DNA of 64,000 nucleotides from Pseudoclavibacter sp. AY1F1 (GTDB taxonomy: Bacteria; Actinomycetota; Actinomycetes; Actinomycetales; Microbacteriaceae): contig NZ_PSTQ01000013.1 of NCBI RefSeq assembly GCF_002931075.1, positions 1-64,000 of the forward strand, written 5' to 3'. The notes under the pieces were generated by a model. That model saw nothing but the letters and a program-made list of their open reading frames with translations. It did not search any database and was not told where the DNA came from. How positions within the stretch are numbered: position 1 is the stretch's first letter; each line of letters begins with the position of its first letter. Below, in pieces: positions 56,301 to 64,000 of this stretch. A program made the position numbers and the translations under genes.

Positions 56301-56351
56301 CGACAAAAGAAGAGGCGCACCCCGTTTCCGGGGTGCGCCTCTTCTGTCGTT
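56301..56351. terminator. Bidirectional terminator between pknL and the DAHP synthase gene
   Basis: AGAAGAGGCGCACCCCG pairs perfectly with CGGGGTGCGCCTCTTCT (17 bp) around TTTC, with ACGACA and TGTCGT extending it. It serves both convergent genes; the DAHP synthase stop is 9 bp away. Confidence 0.9.
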
Positions 56352-56359
56352 CAGCTGAC

Positions 56360-57745
56360 TCAGCGCTTTCCGGCGCGGAGCTCCTCCGCCACGAGGAACG
56401 CGAGCTCCAGCGACTGCATGTGGTTGAGGCGTGGGTCGCAGAGCGACTCGTAGCGCGTCTCGAGCGTCTTCTCATCGATCTGCTCGGATCCTCCGAGGCA
56501 CTCGGTCACGTCGTCGCCCGTCAGCTCCACGTGGATGCCACCCGGGTGCGTTCCTGCGGCGCGGTGCGCCTCGAAGAAGCCCTTGACCTCATCCACGACG
56601 TCGTCGAAGCGACGCGTCTTGTAGCCGTTCGGCGTCGTGATGCCGTTGCCGTGCATGGGGTCGGTGATCCACAGCGGCTGCGCGTCGCTGCTCTTGATGG
56701 CCTCAAGCAGGGGCGGGAGGGCGTCGCGGATCTTGCCAGCACCCATGCGCGTGATGAACGTCAGGCGTCCAGGCTCACGGTTCGGGTCGATCTTGTCGAT
56801 GAGTCGCATCATCGTCTCGGGAGTCGTCGACGGCCCAAGCTTCACACCGATCGGGTTCTTCACTCGGCTGAAGAAGTCCACGTGCGCCTCGTCGAGGTCG
56901 CGTGTCCGCTCTCCGATCCAGATGAAGTGACCAGAGGTGTCGTACGGCTGTCCCGTGCGCGAGTCGATGCGGGTCATGGGGCGCTCGTAGTCCATGAGGA
57001 GCCCCTCGTGGCCGACGAAGAACTCCACATCGCGCAGCGCGTAGAAGTCCGCGCCAGCAGCGGCCATGAATCGCACCGCGCGGTCGATCTCCGCGGCGAG
57101 CTGCTCGTAGCGCGCGTTCGCCGGGTTCGCCGCGAAGCCCTGGTTCCAGGAGTGCACTTCACGGAGATCGGCGAAGCCGCCCGTCGTGAACGCGCGCACG
57201 AGGTTCAGCGTGGAAGCGGCCGTGTGGTAGCCGCGGAGCATCCGCTCGGGGTCGGGGGTGCGCCCCTCAGCCGTGAAGTCGAAGTCGTTGACGATGTCGC
57301 CACGGTAGGCCGGCAGGGTCACGTCGCCGCGCGTCTCGTTGTCGCTCGAACGGGGCTTGGCGAACTGGCCCGCCATGCGGCCCATCTTGACGACGGGCAT
57401 CGAGGCGCCGTACGTCAGGACAACCGCCATCTGGAGGATCGTGCGCACACGGGCACGGATCTTGTCGGCGGTCGCCCCAGCGAAGGTCTCGGCGCAGTCA
57501 CCACCCTGGAGGACAAAGGACTGCCCCGCCGCGGCCGTCGCGATGCGATCGCGAAGACGGTCGACCTCGCCTGCGAAGACCAGCGGCGGCAGCGACGCGA
57601 GCTCACCGGAGACGCTCGCGACCTTGGTCGGATCGCCCCACTGCGGCTGCTGCCTGATCGGCAGATCGCGCCAGGCGTCGAGGCCCTCGAGCACGCCAGG
57701 GGGCGTCGGGATCGACTCGGTGCGGGTGGAAGTGAATTCGTTCAT
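56360..57745 (-). CDS. aroG: Class II 3-deoxy-7-phosphoheptulonate (DAHP) synthase
   Basis: A 461-residue type II DAHP synthase, the first enzyme of the shikimate pathway, condensing PEP and erythrose-4-phosphate. QGGDCAETFAG, KMGRMAGQFAKPRSS, GVKLGPSTTPE and TDPMHGNGI are conserved active-site and metal-site segments. From memory it matches AroG (Rv2178c), near pknL in M. tuberculosis. AGAGAAGCGAG precedes the ATG. A five-codon frame (ATGAGATCAGAGACATGA) lies just upstream and might act as a leader peptide, though it has no aromatic codons. Confidence 0.95.
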   Translation of the reverse strand: MNEFTSTRTESIPTPPGVLEGLDAWRDLPIRQQPQWGDPTKVASVSGELASLPPLVFAGEVDRLRDRIATAAAGQSFVLQGGDCAETFAGATADKIRARVRTILQMAVVLTYGASMPVVKMGRMAGQFAKPRSSDNETRGDVTLPAYRGDIVNDFDFTAEGRTPDPERMLRGYHTAASTLNLVRAFTTGGFADLREVHSWNQGFAANPANARYEQLAAEIDRAVRFMAAAGADFYALRDVEFFVGHEGLLMDYERPMTRIDSRTGQPYDTSGHFIWIGERTRDLDEAHVDFFSRVKNPIGVKLGPSTTPETMMRLIDKIDPNREPGRLTFITRMGAGKIRDALPPLLEAIKSSDAQPLWITDPMHGNGITTPNGYKTRRFDDVVDEVKGFFEAHRAAGTHPGGIHVELTGDDVTECLGGSEQIDEKTLETRYESLCDPRLNHMQSLELAFLVAEELRAGKR

Positions 57746-57877
57746 GCTCGCTTCTCTGATCTCATGTCTCTGATCTCATACCGACAGCTCGTTGGCTGCA
57801 GCACTGGTGGTTCTGAATCTCACGCTGAACGGCCCCGACGATACTCGGGGCAGCTCGCTCGGCGCTCGGCTGATCGC

Positions 57878-58597
57878 TCAGGGCTTCTGGGCGGCGGCGA
57901 GAGCCTTGGAGTCTGCGTCCATCTTGTTCCGGATGGACGAGGCATAGATGTCGCGATAGTCCTGGTTGCTGAGGGCGTGCAGCTCGCTCATGATCTCGTC
58001 GGTGATCGAGCGGAGCACGAAGCGGTCGGCCGCCATGCCCTCGTAGCGGGTGAACGTGAGGGGCTCGCCGAACACCATGCCGACCTTGCGGAGGCGGGGC
58101 ACCTTCGCGCCGATCGGCAGCACCCGCTCGGTGTCGACCATGACAACCGGCACAACCGTGACCGGCTTGTCCGCCTGCATGATCATGCGGGCGATGCCTG
58201 TCCGGCCCCGGAACATGCGGGCGTCTGGGCTGCGTGTCCCCTCGGGATAGATGCCGAGCACCTTGCCTTCGCTCAGTACCCGGAGGCCAGTCTGCAGCGA
58301 AGCCTCGCTGGCAGCTCCGCCACCACGATCGATGGGGAGCATCCCAGTGCTCTTGAAGAACTGCGCGGTCAGCCAGCCCTTGATTCCCGTACCCGTGAAG
58401 TACTCCTTCTTCGCGAGGAAGAAGACGCGGCGGTCGATCGAGAGCGGCATGAAGAAGGAGTCGATGACCGAGAGGTGATTCGACGCCAGAATGACCGGCC
58501 CTTTCGCCGGGATGTTCTCGACGCCGCGCACCCAGGGGCGGAAGGTTCCGCGCACCAAGGGACCTGCGAAGAGATGCTTGAGCACCCAATACAACAT
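57878..58597 (-). CDS. 1-acyl-sn-glycerol-3-phosphate acyltransferase (PlsC family)
   Basis: A 239-residue acyltransferase with the catalytic NHLSVID (HX4D type) and YPEGTRS glycerophosphate-binding motifs, and a hydrophobic N-terminal segment. It probably makes phosphatidic acid or acylates a related lipid. The ATG at 58597 follows GGGAGG; an in-frame ATG at 58771 adds unlikely sequence. It is divergent from fadD across 173 bp and lies 132 bp upstream of the DAHP synthase gene. Confidence 0.9.
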   Translation of the reverse strand: MLYWVLKHLFAGPLVRGTFRPWVRGVENIPAKGPVILASNHLSVIDSFFMPLSIDRRVFFLAKKEYFTGTGIKGWLTAQFFKSTGMLPIDRGGGAASEASLQTGLRVLSEGKVLGIYPEGTRSPDARMFRGRTGIARMIMQADKPVTVVPVVMVDTERVLPIGAKVPRLRKVGMVFGEPLTFTRYEGMAADRFVLRSITDEIMSELHALSNQDYRDIYASSIRNKMDADSKALAAAQKP

Positions 58598-58770
58598 GCG
58601 TGGCCTCCCGATAGGCGATGGCACATCAGTGTACTCGGGACATGCCCGCCCCGTTGCGCCGCTCGCCGTGTCCGAAACGGTAGGGTTGGGGACCACTGAA
58701 CCCGAACCTGGACAACCAGGCTCAGAGACGTTCAGGCGGCTCACGACCAGGACGATACTCAGGAGTTGCA

Positions 58771-60591
58771 ATGAAGCTATCCGAGACCCCCGCCGTAGTC
58801 AGCCCCGAGCCGAGCTGGAACACCACAGACATGCTCGAGTACCGGCTGCGTGACTCACCGGACCTCCCGCTCTTCGCCTTGCCGGAAGGCGAGACCTGGC
58901 GGGATGTCTCCGTTCGGGAGTTCCACGCCAAGGTTCTCGACCTCGCGAAGGGATTCGTTGCCGCCGGCATCGAGCCGGGCGAGCGCATCGCGTTCGTGGC
59001 GAAGACCAACTACGAATGGACGCTCGTCGATTTCGCCCTCTGGTACGCGGGTGCGGTCATGGTTCCCGTCTACGAGACGAGCTCGTCGGCGCAGATCGAG
59101 TGGATGCTCGAGGACTCCGACGCCGTCGGGATCATCTCTGAGCTCCCAGAGCACGACGACAAGCTCGACGAGATCGGCGACACCGTCTCCGCTCTTCGAA
59201 TTCGGTATGCCCTGCATGCGGGGGCCATCGAGGAGCTCATCCGTCTCGGCGTCGACGTCGACGTCGCGGAGATCGAGCGACGTCGGGGCATCGCCACCGG
59301 GGCGGACATGGCGACCCTCATCTACACCTCGGGGTCGACGGGCCGCCCGAAGGGCTGCGTCATCACGCACTCCAACTTCGTCGAGCTGTGCCGCAACGTG
59401 AAGGACCCCCTCGGCGCACTCATCTACCCCGGCGCGTCCACTGTGCTCTTCATCACGCTCGCGCACGTCTTCGCCCGCTTCATCTCGGTGCTGTGCATCT
59501 ACGGCGGGGTGAAAGTCGGCCACCAGCACGACACGTCGAAGCTCGTCGAGTCGCTCGGCACCTTCCACCCGACGTTCCTCCTCGCCGTGCCGCGCGTCTT
59601 CGAGAAGGTCTACAACTCCGCGGAGCAGAAGGCCGAAGCCGGCGGCCGCGGCAAGATCTTCCGCAAGGCGGCCGACGTCGCCGTGCGCTACTCGGAGTCG
59701 CAGGATGCAGGGCGGACGCCGCTTGTCCTCGGGCTCCAGTACAAGCTCTTCGACAAGCTCGTCTACTCGAAGCTCCGCGAAGTCATGGGTGGCCGAGTGA
59801 AGCACGCCGTGTCCGGCTCGGCTCCGCTCGGTTCCAGGCTCGGCCACTTCTACCGTGCCATCGGCGTCAACATCCTGGAGGGCTACGGCCTCACAGAAAC
59901 CACGGCGCCCGCTTCCGTGAACCTCGCCGAGAAGTCGAAAATCGGCACCGTCGGACCGGCACTACCAGGCGTCGCGGTCCGCACCGACGAGCATGGCGAG
60001 CTGCAGGTCAAGGGCATCAACGTCTTCCGGGAATACTGGAAGAACCCCGAAGCGACGGCCGCCGCGTTCGACGGCGACTGGTTCAAGACGGGCGACCTCG
60101 GGACAATCGACGACGATGGCTACATCACCGTCACCGGCCGCATCAAAGAGATCATCGTGACCTCCGGTGGGAAGAACGTCTCCCCCGCTGCGCTCGAGGA
60201 CCCGATCCGCGCCAACTCGCTGGTCGGCCAGATCGTGGTCGTCGGCGACCAACGGCCCTTCATCTCCGCGCTCGTCACCCTCGACCCCGAGATGCTCAAG
60301 ACCTGGCTGAGCAACAACGGCGAGGACCCGAACATCTCGGTTGCTCAGGCGGCAGAGCACCCCAAGGTGCTTGCTGAGATCCAGCACGCCGTCGACCGCG
60401 CGAACACGCGGGTCTCCCGCGCCGAGTCGATCCGCAAGTTCGTTGTGCTCGACGGAGAGTTCACAGAGGCCAACGGAATGCTGACACCCAAGTTGTCGAT
60501 CAAGCGCCACGTGATCCTCGAGAAGCACCGAGGGATCATCGAGGGCATCTACAACGCCGCCCCCGCCACGCAGGGCATCACGCTTAAGTAG
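58771..60591 (+). CDS. Long-chain fatty-acid--CoA ligase (FadD15-like)
   Basis: A 606-residue AMP-forming acyl-CoA synthetase. The P-loop-like motif YTSGSTGRPKGC, the A5 region EGYGLTETTAP and the A8 region TGDLG...GRIKEIIVTSGGKNVSP are present. The long form with about 600 residues matches mycobacterial FadD15. GGAG precedes the ATG. It sits divergent from an acyltransferase gene, suggesting a lipid-activation and acylation pair. Confidence 0.93.
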   Translation: MKLSETPAVVSPEPSWNTTDMLEYRLRDSPDLPLFALPEGETWRDVSVREFHAKVLDLAKGFVAAGIEPGERIAFVAKTNYEWTLVDFALWYAGAVMVPVYETSSSAQIEWMLEDSDAVGIISELPEHDDKLDEIGDTVSALRIRYALHAGAIEELIRLGVDVDVAEIERRRGIATGADMATLIYTSGSTGRPKGCVITHSNFVELCRNVKDPLGALIYPGASTVLFITLAHVFARFISVLCIYGGVKVGHQHDTSKLVESLGTFHPTFLLAVPRVFEKVYNSAEQKAEAGGRGKIFRKAADVAVRYSESQDAGRTPLVLGLQYKLFDKLVYSKLREVMGGRVKHAVSGSAPLGSRLGHFYRAIGVNILEGYGLTETTAPASVNLAEKSKIGTVGPALPGVAVRTDEHGELQVKGINVFREYWKNPEATAAAFDGDWFKTGDLGTIDDDGYITVTGRIKEIIVTSGGKNVSPAALEDPIRANSLVGQIVVVGDQRPFISALVTLDPEMLKTWLSNNGEDPNISVAQAAEHPKVLAEIQHAVDRANTRVSRAESIRKFVVLDGEFTEANGMLTPKLSIKRHVILEKHRGIIEGIYNAAPATQGITLK

Positions 60592-60614
60592 CAAGCAGTT
60601 CGCGGGCTCAAGCC

Positions 60615-60691
60615 AGCGCCTTCGGCCAACCTCGTCAGTGCTCGACAGTGCTCGTCAGCACTTGTCAGCGAGACGAACGGCCGAAGGCGCT
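60615..60691. terminator. Inverted repeat with 10-bp tandem repeat in its loop (fadD/def junction)
   Basis: AGCGCCTTCGGCC (60615-60627) and GGCCGAAGGCGCT (60679-60691) are perfect 13-bp inverted arms. Between them a degenerate 10-bp repeat of GTCAGTGCTC type runs from 60634 to 60670 and contains the def stop codon (60667-60665). The right arm lies in the def coding sequence. It may end both transcripts. Confidence 0.65.
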
Positions 60692-61216
60692 CGGCTTTGC
60701 TGCCCCGGCGGCGGCCGTCGCGGGCGCGAACCACTCGCTGCCGCGAATCTCGCGCATCGCGGCCTTCCGGTGCTCGGGGACAAGCGTGTCCACATAAACG
60801 ACGCCCCTGAGGTGATCCGTCTCGTGCTGCAGCATCTGCGCCATAAGACCAGAGCCCTCGAGCACGACGGGCTCGCCGTCCAGGTCGATGCCCGTGACCC
60901 GCGCGTGCTCGTACCGCGGCGTCAGGTTCCAGAGCCCTGGCACGGAGAGACAGCCCTCGTCGATCTCCCTGAGCTCGCCCCAGGTGCTCTCGAGCACGGG
61001 GTTGAGGACGTAGCCGGTCTCGCCGTCGATGTTGTAGGAGAAGGCCGCGACCCCGACGCCGATCTGCGGCGCCGCGACCCCTGCCCGACCCTCGATCGCC
61101 GTCGTGTCAAGCAGGTCGGTGACGAGGCTGCGGATGCGGTCGTCGACCACCATGATCTGCTCGACGGGCGTGCGGAGCACCGGGTCTCCGTAGTAGCGGA
61201 TTGGGCGAACGGTCAC
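60665..61216 (-). CDS. def: Peptide deformylase
   Basis: A 183-residue metalloprotease removing the formyl group from nascent proteins. Motif 1 GVAAPQIG, motif 2 EGCLSVP (metal Cys) and motif 3 QHETDHL (two metal His and catalytic Glu) are all present. The C-terminal tail is Ala/Ser-rich. The ATG at 61216 overlaps the mycothione reductase stop by four bases. Confidence 0.96.
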   Translation of the reverse strand: MTVRPIRYYGDPVLRTPVEQIMVVDDRIRSLVTDLLDTTAIEGRAGVAAPQIGVGVAAFSYNIDGETGYVLNPVLESTWGELREIDEGCLSVPGLWNLTPRYEHARVTGIDLDGEPVVLEGSGLMAQMLQHETDHLRGVVYVDTLVPEHRKAAMREIRGSEWFAPATAAAGAAKPSAFGRSSR

Positions 61217-62619
61217 AGTTCCTCCTCGGCGCGCAGCAGCGCGTTCTCGACCACCTCGCTAGCCGCGGGGTGTGGCCAGTACTGGCCGCGCGCGAGGCCC
61301 CTGATGGAGTGCCCGAAACTCGCCGCGAGGACGAGGGGCTGGAGCAGGACCGCCGCATCAGGGCCCACGATGTGCGCCCCGAGGATGGTCGCGCTCCCAC
61401 GCGCGATGACGAGTTTACAGAAGCTGCGCTTGTCTTCGAGCGCCCAGCCCCAGGCAGTCGAGCCGTACTCGTGGACAACCTCGAAGGCGTCGTAGCCGAG
61501 CTGCTCCGCACGTTCCAGTGTGACCCCGAAGCTCGCGATCTGCGGCTCTGTGAAGACGACGTCGGGCACGGGCCCAAGCGTGTTCTTCATGAGGCGGCGC
61601 CCGGGCTCGACGGAGATGTTGTGCGCGACGACCCGCGCCTCGTGGTTCGCGACGTGCTTGAGCTGGTGCTCCGAGTCGATGTCGCCGAGCGCGAAGACGC
61701 CGGGAATCTGGTGACCGTCACGGAGCACACGCTGGTAGGCGTCCACGCGCAGTCGCCCATCGTCGTGGTGGTCGAAGCCCACTTCGTAGGTGCCGAGTGT
61801 GTCGGTATTCGGGATGCGCCCGATCGCGACGAGCACGGCGTCGACCTCGATCTGCTCCCCCGCGTCCGTCGTGAGCGTCGCCACGCCACCCTCGTCGGAG
61901 AACCCGACGACGGTGGTGTTGGTCTCGACCCGCCAACGCTCGCGGGCGGCCTCCGTGAAGGTCGAAGCGACATCCGCGTCGAGGGAGGACAGCACCCGGC
62001 CGCGCACCAGCTGCGTGACCTCGGAGCCGAAGGCGTTGAACACGTGGGCGAACTCGGACGCTATCGAGCCGCCGCCGATGATCGCCAGGCGGCGAGGAGC
62101 ATCCTCGACGCGCATGATCGTGTCCGAGGTGTGCACCAACGCCGATTCGAGCGGAATGACGTCGTGCTGACGAGCCCGACTGCCAGCGGCGATCACCAGG
62201 GTGTCGGCGCTGAGGCGCCGCCCAGACGCGGTCAGCACCTCACGGTCGCCGAGCATCTCGACGCGCTCGCGCACAAGCGTCACGCGGGGGTTGCCGCTCT
62301 CGCGGTAGTGCTCCCCGCTCTCGCTGATGTGGTCGATACGACCGAAGACGCGGTCGCGCACCTCCGGCCACGACGGGCGCACGCGCACGTCGTGGACGCC
62401 GAGGCGCTCAGCATCCCGAGCGTTTCGAACCACGTCGGCGACGTGCACGAACATCTTCGTGGGAATGCACCCCACATTCAGGCAGGTCCCGCCGAAATGG
62501 GCGCCGTCGTCAACGATCGCGGTTGTCGGCCCGCTCTCGCCTCCTGGAGGGAGGGTGTTACCTGACCCGGCCCCGATGATGAGCAGGTCGAAGTGCTCGG
62601 TGTCCGGCAGCTCAGGCAT
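61213..62619 (-). CDS. mtr: Mycothione reductase
   Basis: A 468-residue flavoprotein disulphide reductase. An FAD-binding GAGSG motif near the N-terminus, the redox-active CLNVGC disulphide followed by IPTKMFVHVA, an NADPH-binding GGGSIASEFAH, and the C-terminal HPAASEVVENALL with the catalytic His are visible. The IPTKMF and HPA...VVENAL patterns point to mycothione reductase rather than lipoamide or glutathione reductase. It keeps mycothiol reduced. The ATG at 62619 overlaps the pyruvate carboxylase stop by 8 bases. Confidence 0.9.
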   Translation of the reverse strand: MPELPDTEHFDLLIIGAGSGNTLPPGGESGPTTAIVDDGAHFGGTCLNVGCIPTKMFVHVADVVRNARDAERLGVHDVRVRPSWPEVRDRVFGRIDHISESGEHYRESGNPRVTLVRERVEMLGDREVLTASGRRLSADTLVIAAGSRARQHDVIPLESALVHTSDTIMRVEDAPRRLAIIGGGSIASEFAHVFNAFGSEVTQLVRGRVLSSLDADVASTFTEAARERWRVETNTTVVGFSDEGGVATLTTDAGEQIEVDAVLVAIGRIPNTDTLGTYEVGFDHHDDGRLRVDAYQRVLRDGHQIPGVFALGDIDSEHQLKHVANHEARVVAHNISVEPGRRLMKNTLGPVPDVVFTEPQIASFGVTLERAEQLGYDAFEVVHEYGSTAWGWALEDKRSFCKLVIARGSATILGAHIVGPDAAVLLQPLVLAASFGHSIRGLARGQYWPHPAASEVVENALLRAEEEL

Positions 62620-64000
62620 CTGCACTCTCTGGTCCTGGGCGAACGACAACAAGCAGGTCTCCGTTGCCCACCTCGAGCGGCGACGAGATGGCGAGACGCT
62701 CCACGGTGCCGGCGACGGGCGCCGTGATACCCGCCTCCATCTTCATAGCCTCGATGGTCGCGACCGTCTGCCCCTGGGCGACGCGGTCGCCGACCTCGAC
62801 GCGAAGCGTCACGACACCGGAGAACGGGGCCGCGACGTGGCCTGGGTTGCCGCTGTCCGCCTTCTCCCGTTCGATGGTGTCGACCTTGATGCTCCGGTCA
62901 CGGACGAAGACTGGTCGCAGCTGCCCGTTGAGGGTGGCCATGACGGTGCGCATGCCGTCCGCGTCCGGCTCGCCGATGGCCTCGAGTCCGACGAAGAGCT
63001 GCACGCCCTTGCCGATGTGGATGACGTGCTCCTCGCCCGGCTCGAGCCCGTACAGGTAGTCGAGGGTGTCGAGCACCGACAGGTCGCCGAAGAGGCGGAC
63101 CGTGTCCTCGTAGCTCGCCGTGGGCTGCGGGAAGAGGAGCCGGTTGAGCGTGCGCCTGCGCTCGAGGCTGTCGCCCGCGAGGCCAGCCTCGTCGGCCGTG
63201 GAGAGCGGGGTGACCTCGATCTTCACGTCGCGCCCCTCGAGTACCTTGCTGCGGAACGGCTCAGGCCACCCGCCGGGCAGCTCTCCGAGCTCTCCCGCCA
63301 TGAAGCCGATGACGGAGTCCGGGATGTCGTACTTGCCGGGGTTCTCGGCGAAGTCGACCGGGTCGGCGCCAACAGCCACGAGGTGCAGCGCGAGATCGCC
63401 GACGACCTTCGACGACGGCGTCACCTTGGGGATGCGGCCGAGGATCTTGTCCGCTGCGTCGTACATGTCCTCGATGCGCTCGAACTGGTCGGCGAGCCCG
63501 AGAGCGATCGCCTGCTGGCGGAGGTTCGACAGCTGGCCGCCCGGGATCTCGTGCTTGTACACACGACCCGTCGGGCCGGGCAGGCCGGACTCGAAGGGGC
63601 GGTAGACCAGGCGGACAGCTTCCCAGTACGGCTCGAGGTCGGTGACGTTCGTGAGGCTTATGCCCGTGTCCCGCTCGGTGTGCTCGAGGGACGCGACAAG
63701 CGCCGAAAGACTGGCCTGGCTCGTCGTTCCCGACATGGGAGCGCTCGCCACGTCGACGGCGTCGACGCCCGCCTCGCTCGCGGCGAGGAGCGTGGCGAGC
63801 TGTCCGCCTGCCGTGTCGTGCGTGTGCAGGTGCACCGGCAGGTCGAAGCGGTCCCGCAGGGCCGTCACGAGCTTCGAGGCAGCCTGCGGGCGCAGGAGCC
63901 CCGCCATGTCCTTGATGGCGATGATGTGCGCGCCGGCGTCGACGATCTGCTCTGCCAGACGCAGGTAGTAGTCGAGCGTGTAGAAGGGTTCGTCCGGGTC
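62612..64000 (-). CDS. pyc: Pyruvate carboxylase, C-terminal part (cut by window edge)
   Basis: The reading frame is open to the right window edge; 462 codons plus stop are present of an expected 1130 or so. The visible part covers most of the carboxyltransferase domain (KDMAGLLRP, HTHDTAGG), the allosteric/PYC_OADA region and the C-terminal biotin carrier domain with the biotinyl Lys in EAMKMEAG. It makes oxaloacetate from pyruvate to refill the TCA cycle. It overlaps mtr at its end. Confidence 0.95.
   Translation of the reverse strand, partial: DPDEPFYTLDYYLRLAEQIVDAGAHIIAIKDMAGLLRPQAASKLVTALRDRFDLPVHLHTHDTAGGQLATLLAASEAGVDAVDVASAPMSGTTSQASLSALVASLEHTERDTGISLTNVTDLEPYWEAVRLVYRPFESGLPGPTGRVYKHEIPGGQLSNLRQQAIALGLADQFERIEDMYDAADKILGRIPKVTPSSKVVGDLALHLVAVGADPVDFAENPGKYDIPDSVIGFMAGELGELPGGWPEPFRSKVLEGRDVKIEVTPLSTADEAGLAGDSLERRRTLNRLLFPQPTASYEDTVRLFGDLSVLDTLDYLYGLEPGEEHVIHIGKGVQLFVGLEAIGEPDADGMRTVMATLNGQLRPVFVRDRSIKVDTIEREKADSGNPGHVAAPFSGVVTLRVEVGDRVAQGQTVATIEAMKMEAGITAPVAGTVERLAISSPLEVGNGDLLVVVRPGPESADA

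Overview
The window is chromosomal DNA of a high-GC actinobacterium, most likely order Micrococcales and plausibly Microbacteriaceae (family-level placement is inference). Supporting traits are a division/cell-wall cluster without ftsA and with divIVA, yggT and sepF downstream, a cytochrome bcc-aa3 branch with a di-haem QcrC, mycothione reductase, DUF3040 and DUF3043 proteins, and a class II DAHP synthase. I see no prophage, insertion sequence, CRISPR array, rRNA or tRNA.

Layout. 1-1027: repeat-rich DNA with no convincing complete gene. 1028-7151: CycA-type amino-acid permease, divergent Kup potassium transporter, a small membrane protein, and a flotillin/NfeD pair. 7291-12292: glycerol and dihydroxyacetone locus (dhaKLM on minus; glpF and glpK on plus). 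12463-22522: trpD and the respiratory genes, with ctaE-qcrC-qcrA-qcrB on plus facing ctaC-ctaD-ctaF on minus across a 1.56-kb repeat-filled non-coding island. 22651-25161: erpA, an M20 dipeptidase and a DUF3043 protein. 25421-51676: an unbroken 26-kb minus-strand run. Its order of transcription is mraZ, rsmH, ftsL-like, ftsI, murE, murF, mraY, murD, ftsW, murG, murC, ftsQ, ftsZ, yggS, sepF, yggT, divIVA, lspA, rluD-like, dnaE, hisD, nrdR, pyrD. 52050-64000: DUF3040, polyprenyl diphosphate synthase, an Rv2175c-like DNA-binding protein, a PASTA Ser/Thr kinase (PknL-like), class II DAHP synthase, PlsC-like acyltransferase, FadD, peptide deformylase, mycothione reductase, and the C-terminal part of pyruvate carboxylase.

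From memory, much of the gene content matches Mycobacterium tuberculosis Rv2145c-Rv2204c (wag31 to the ErpA-like gene), so the core is ancestral actinobacterial chromosome. It links peptidoglycan precursor synthesis, septation, polar growth, a PASTA kinase that may sense cell-wall material, and the respiratory supercomplex.

The most unusual property is not a gene. Nearly every gap between convergent genes holds a tandem repeat of its own unit (6, 10, 17, 18, 19, 32 bp and others), with no shared sequence between loci. In three cases a stop codon lies inside the repeat. The kinase gene ends in a hexamer repeat that puts TAG in frame twelve times. Other items worth checking are a duplicated 50-bp element with 9-bp inverted ends, paired palindromes upstream of ftsZ, a four-box putative MraZ operator, a perfect palindrome between dhaK and glpF, seven apparent leaderless promoters, and a MurE whose DNPR motif reads YNPR.
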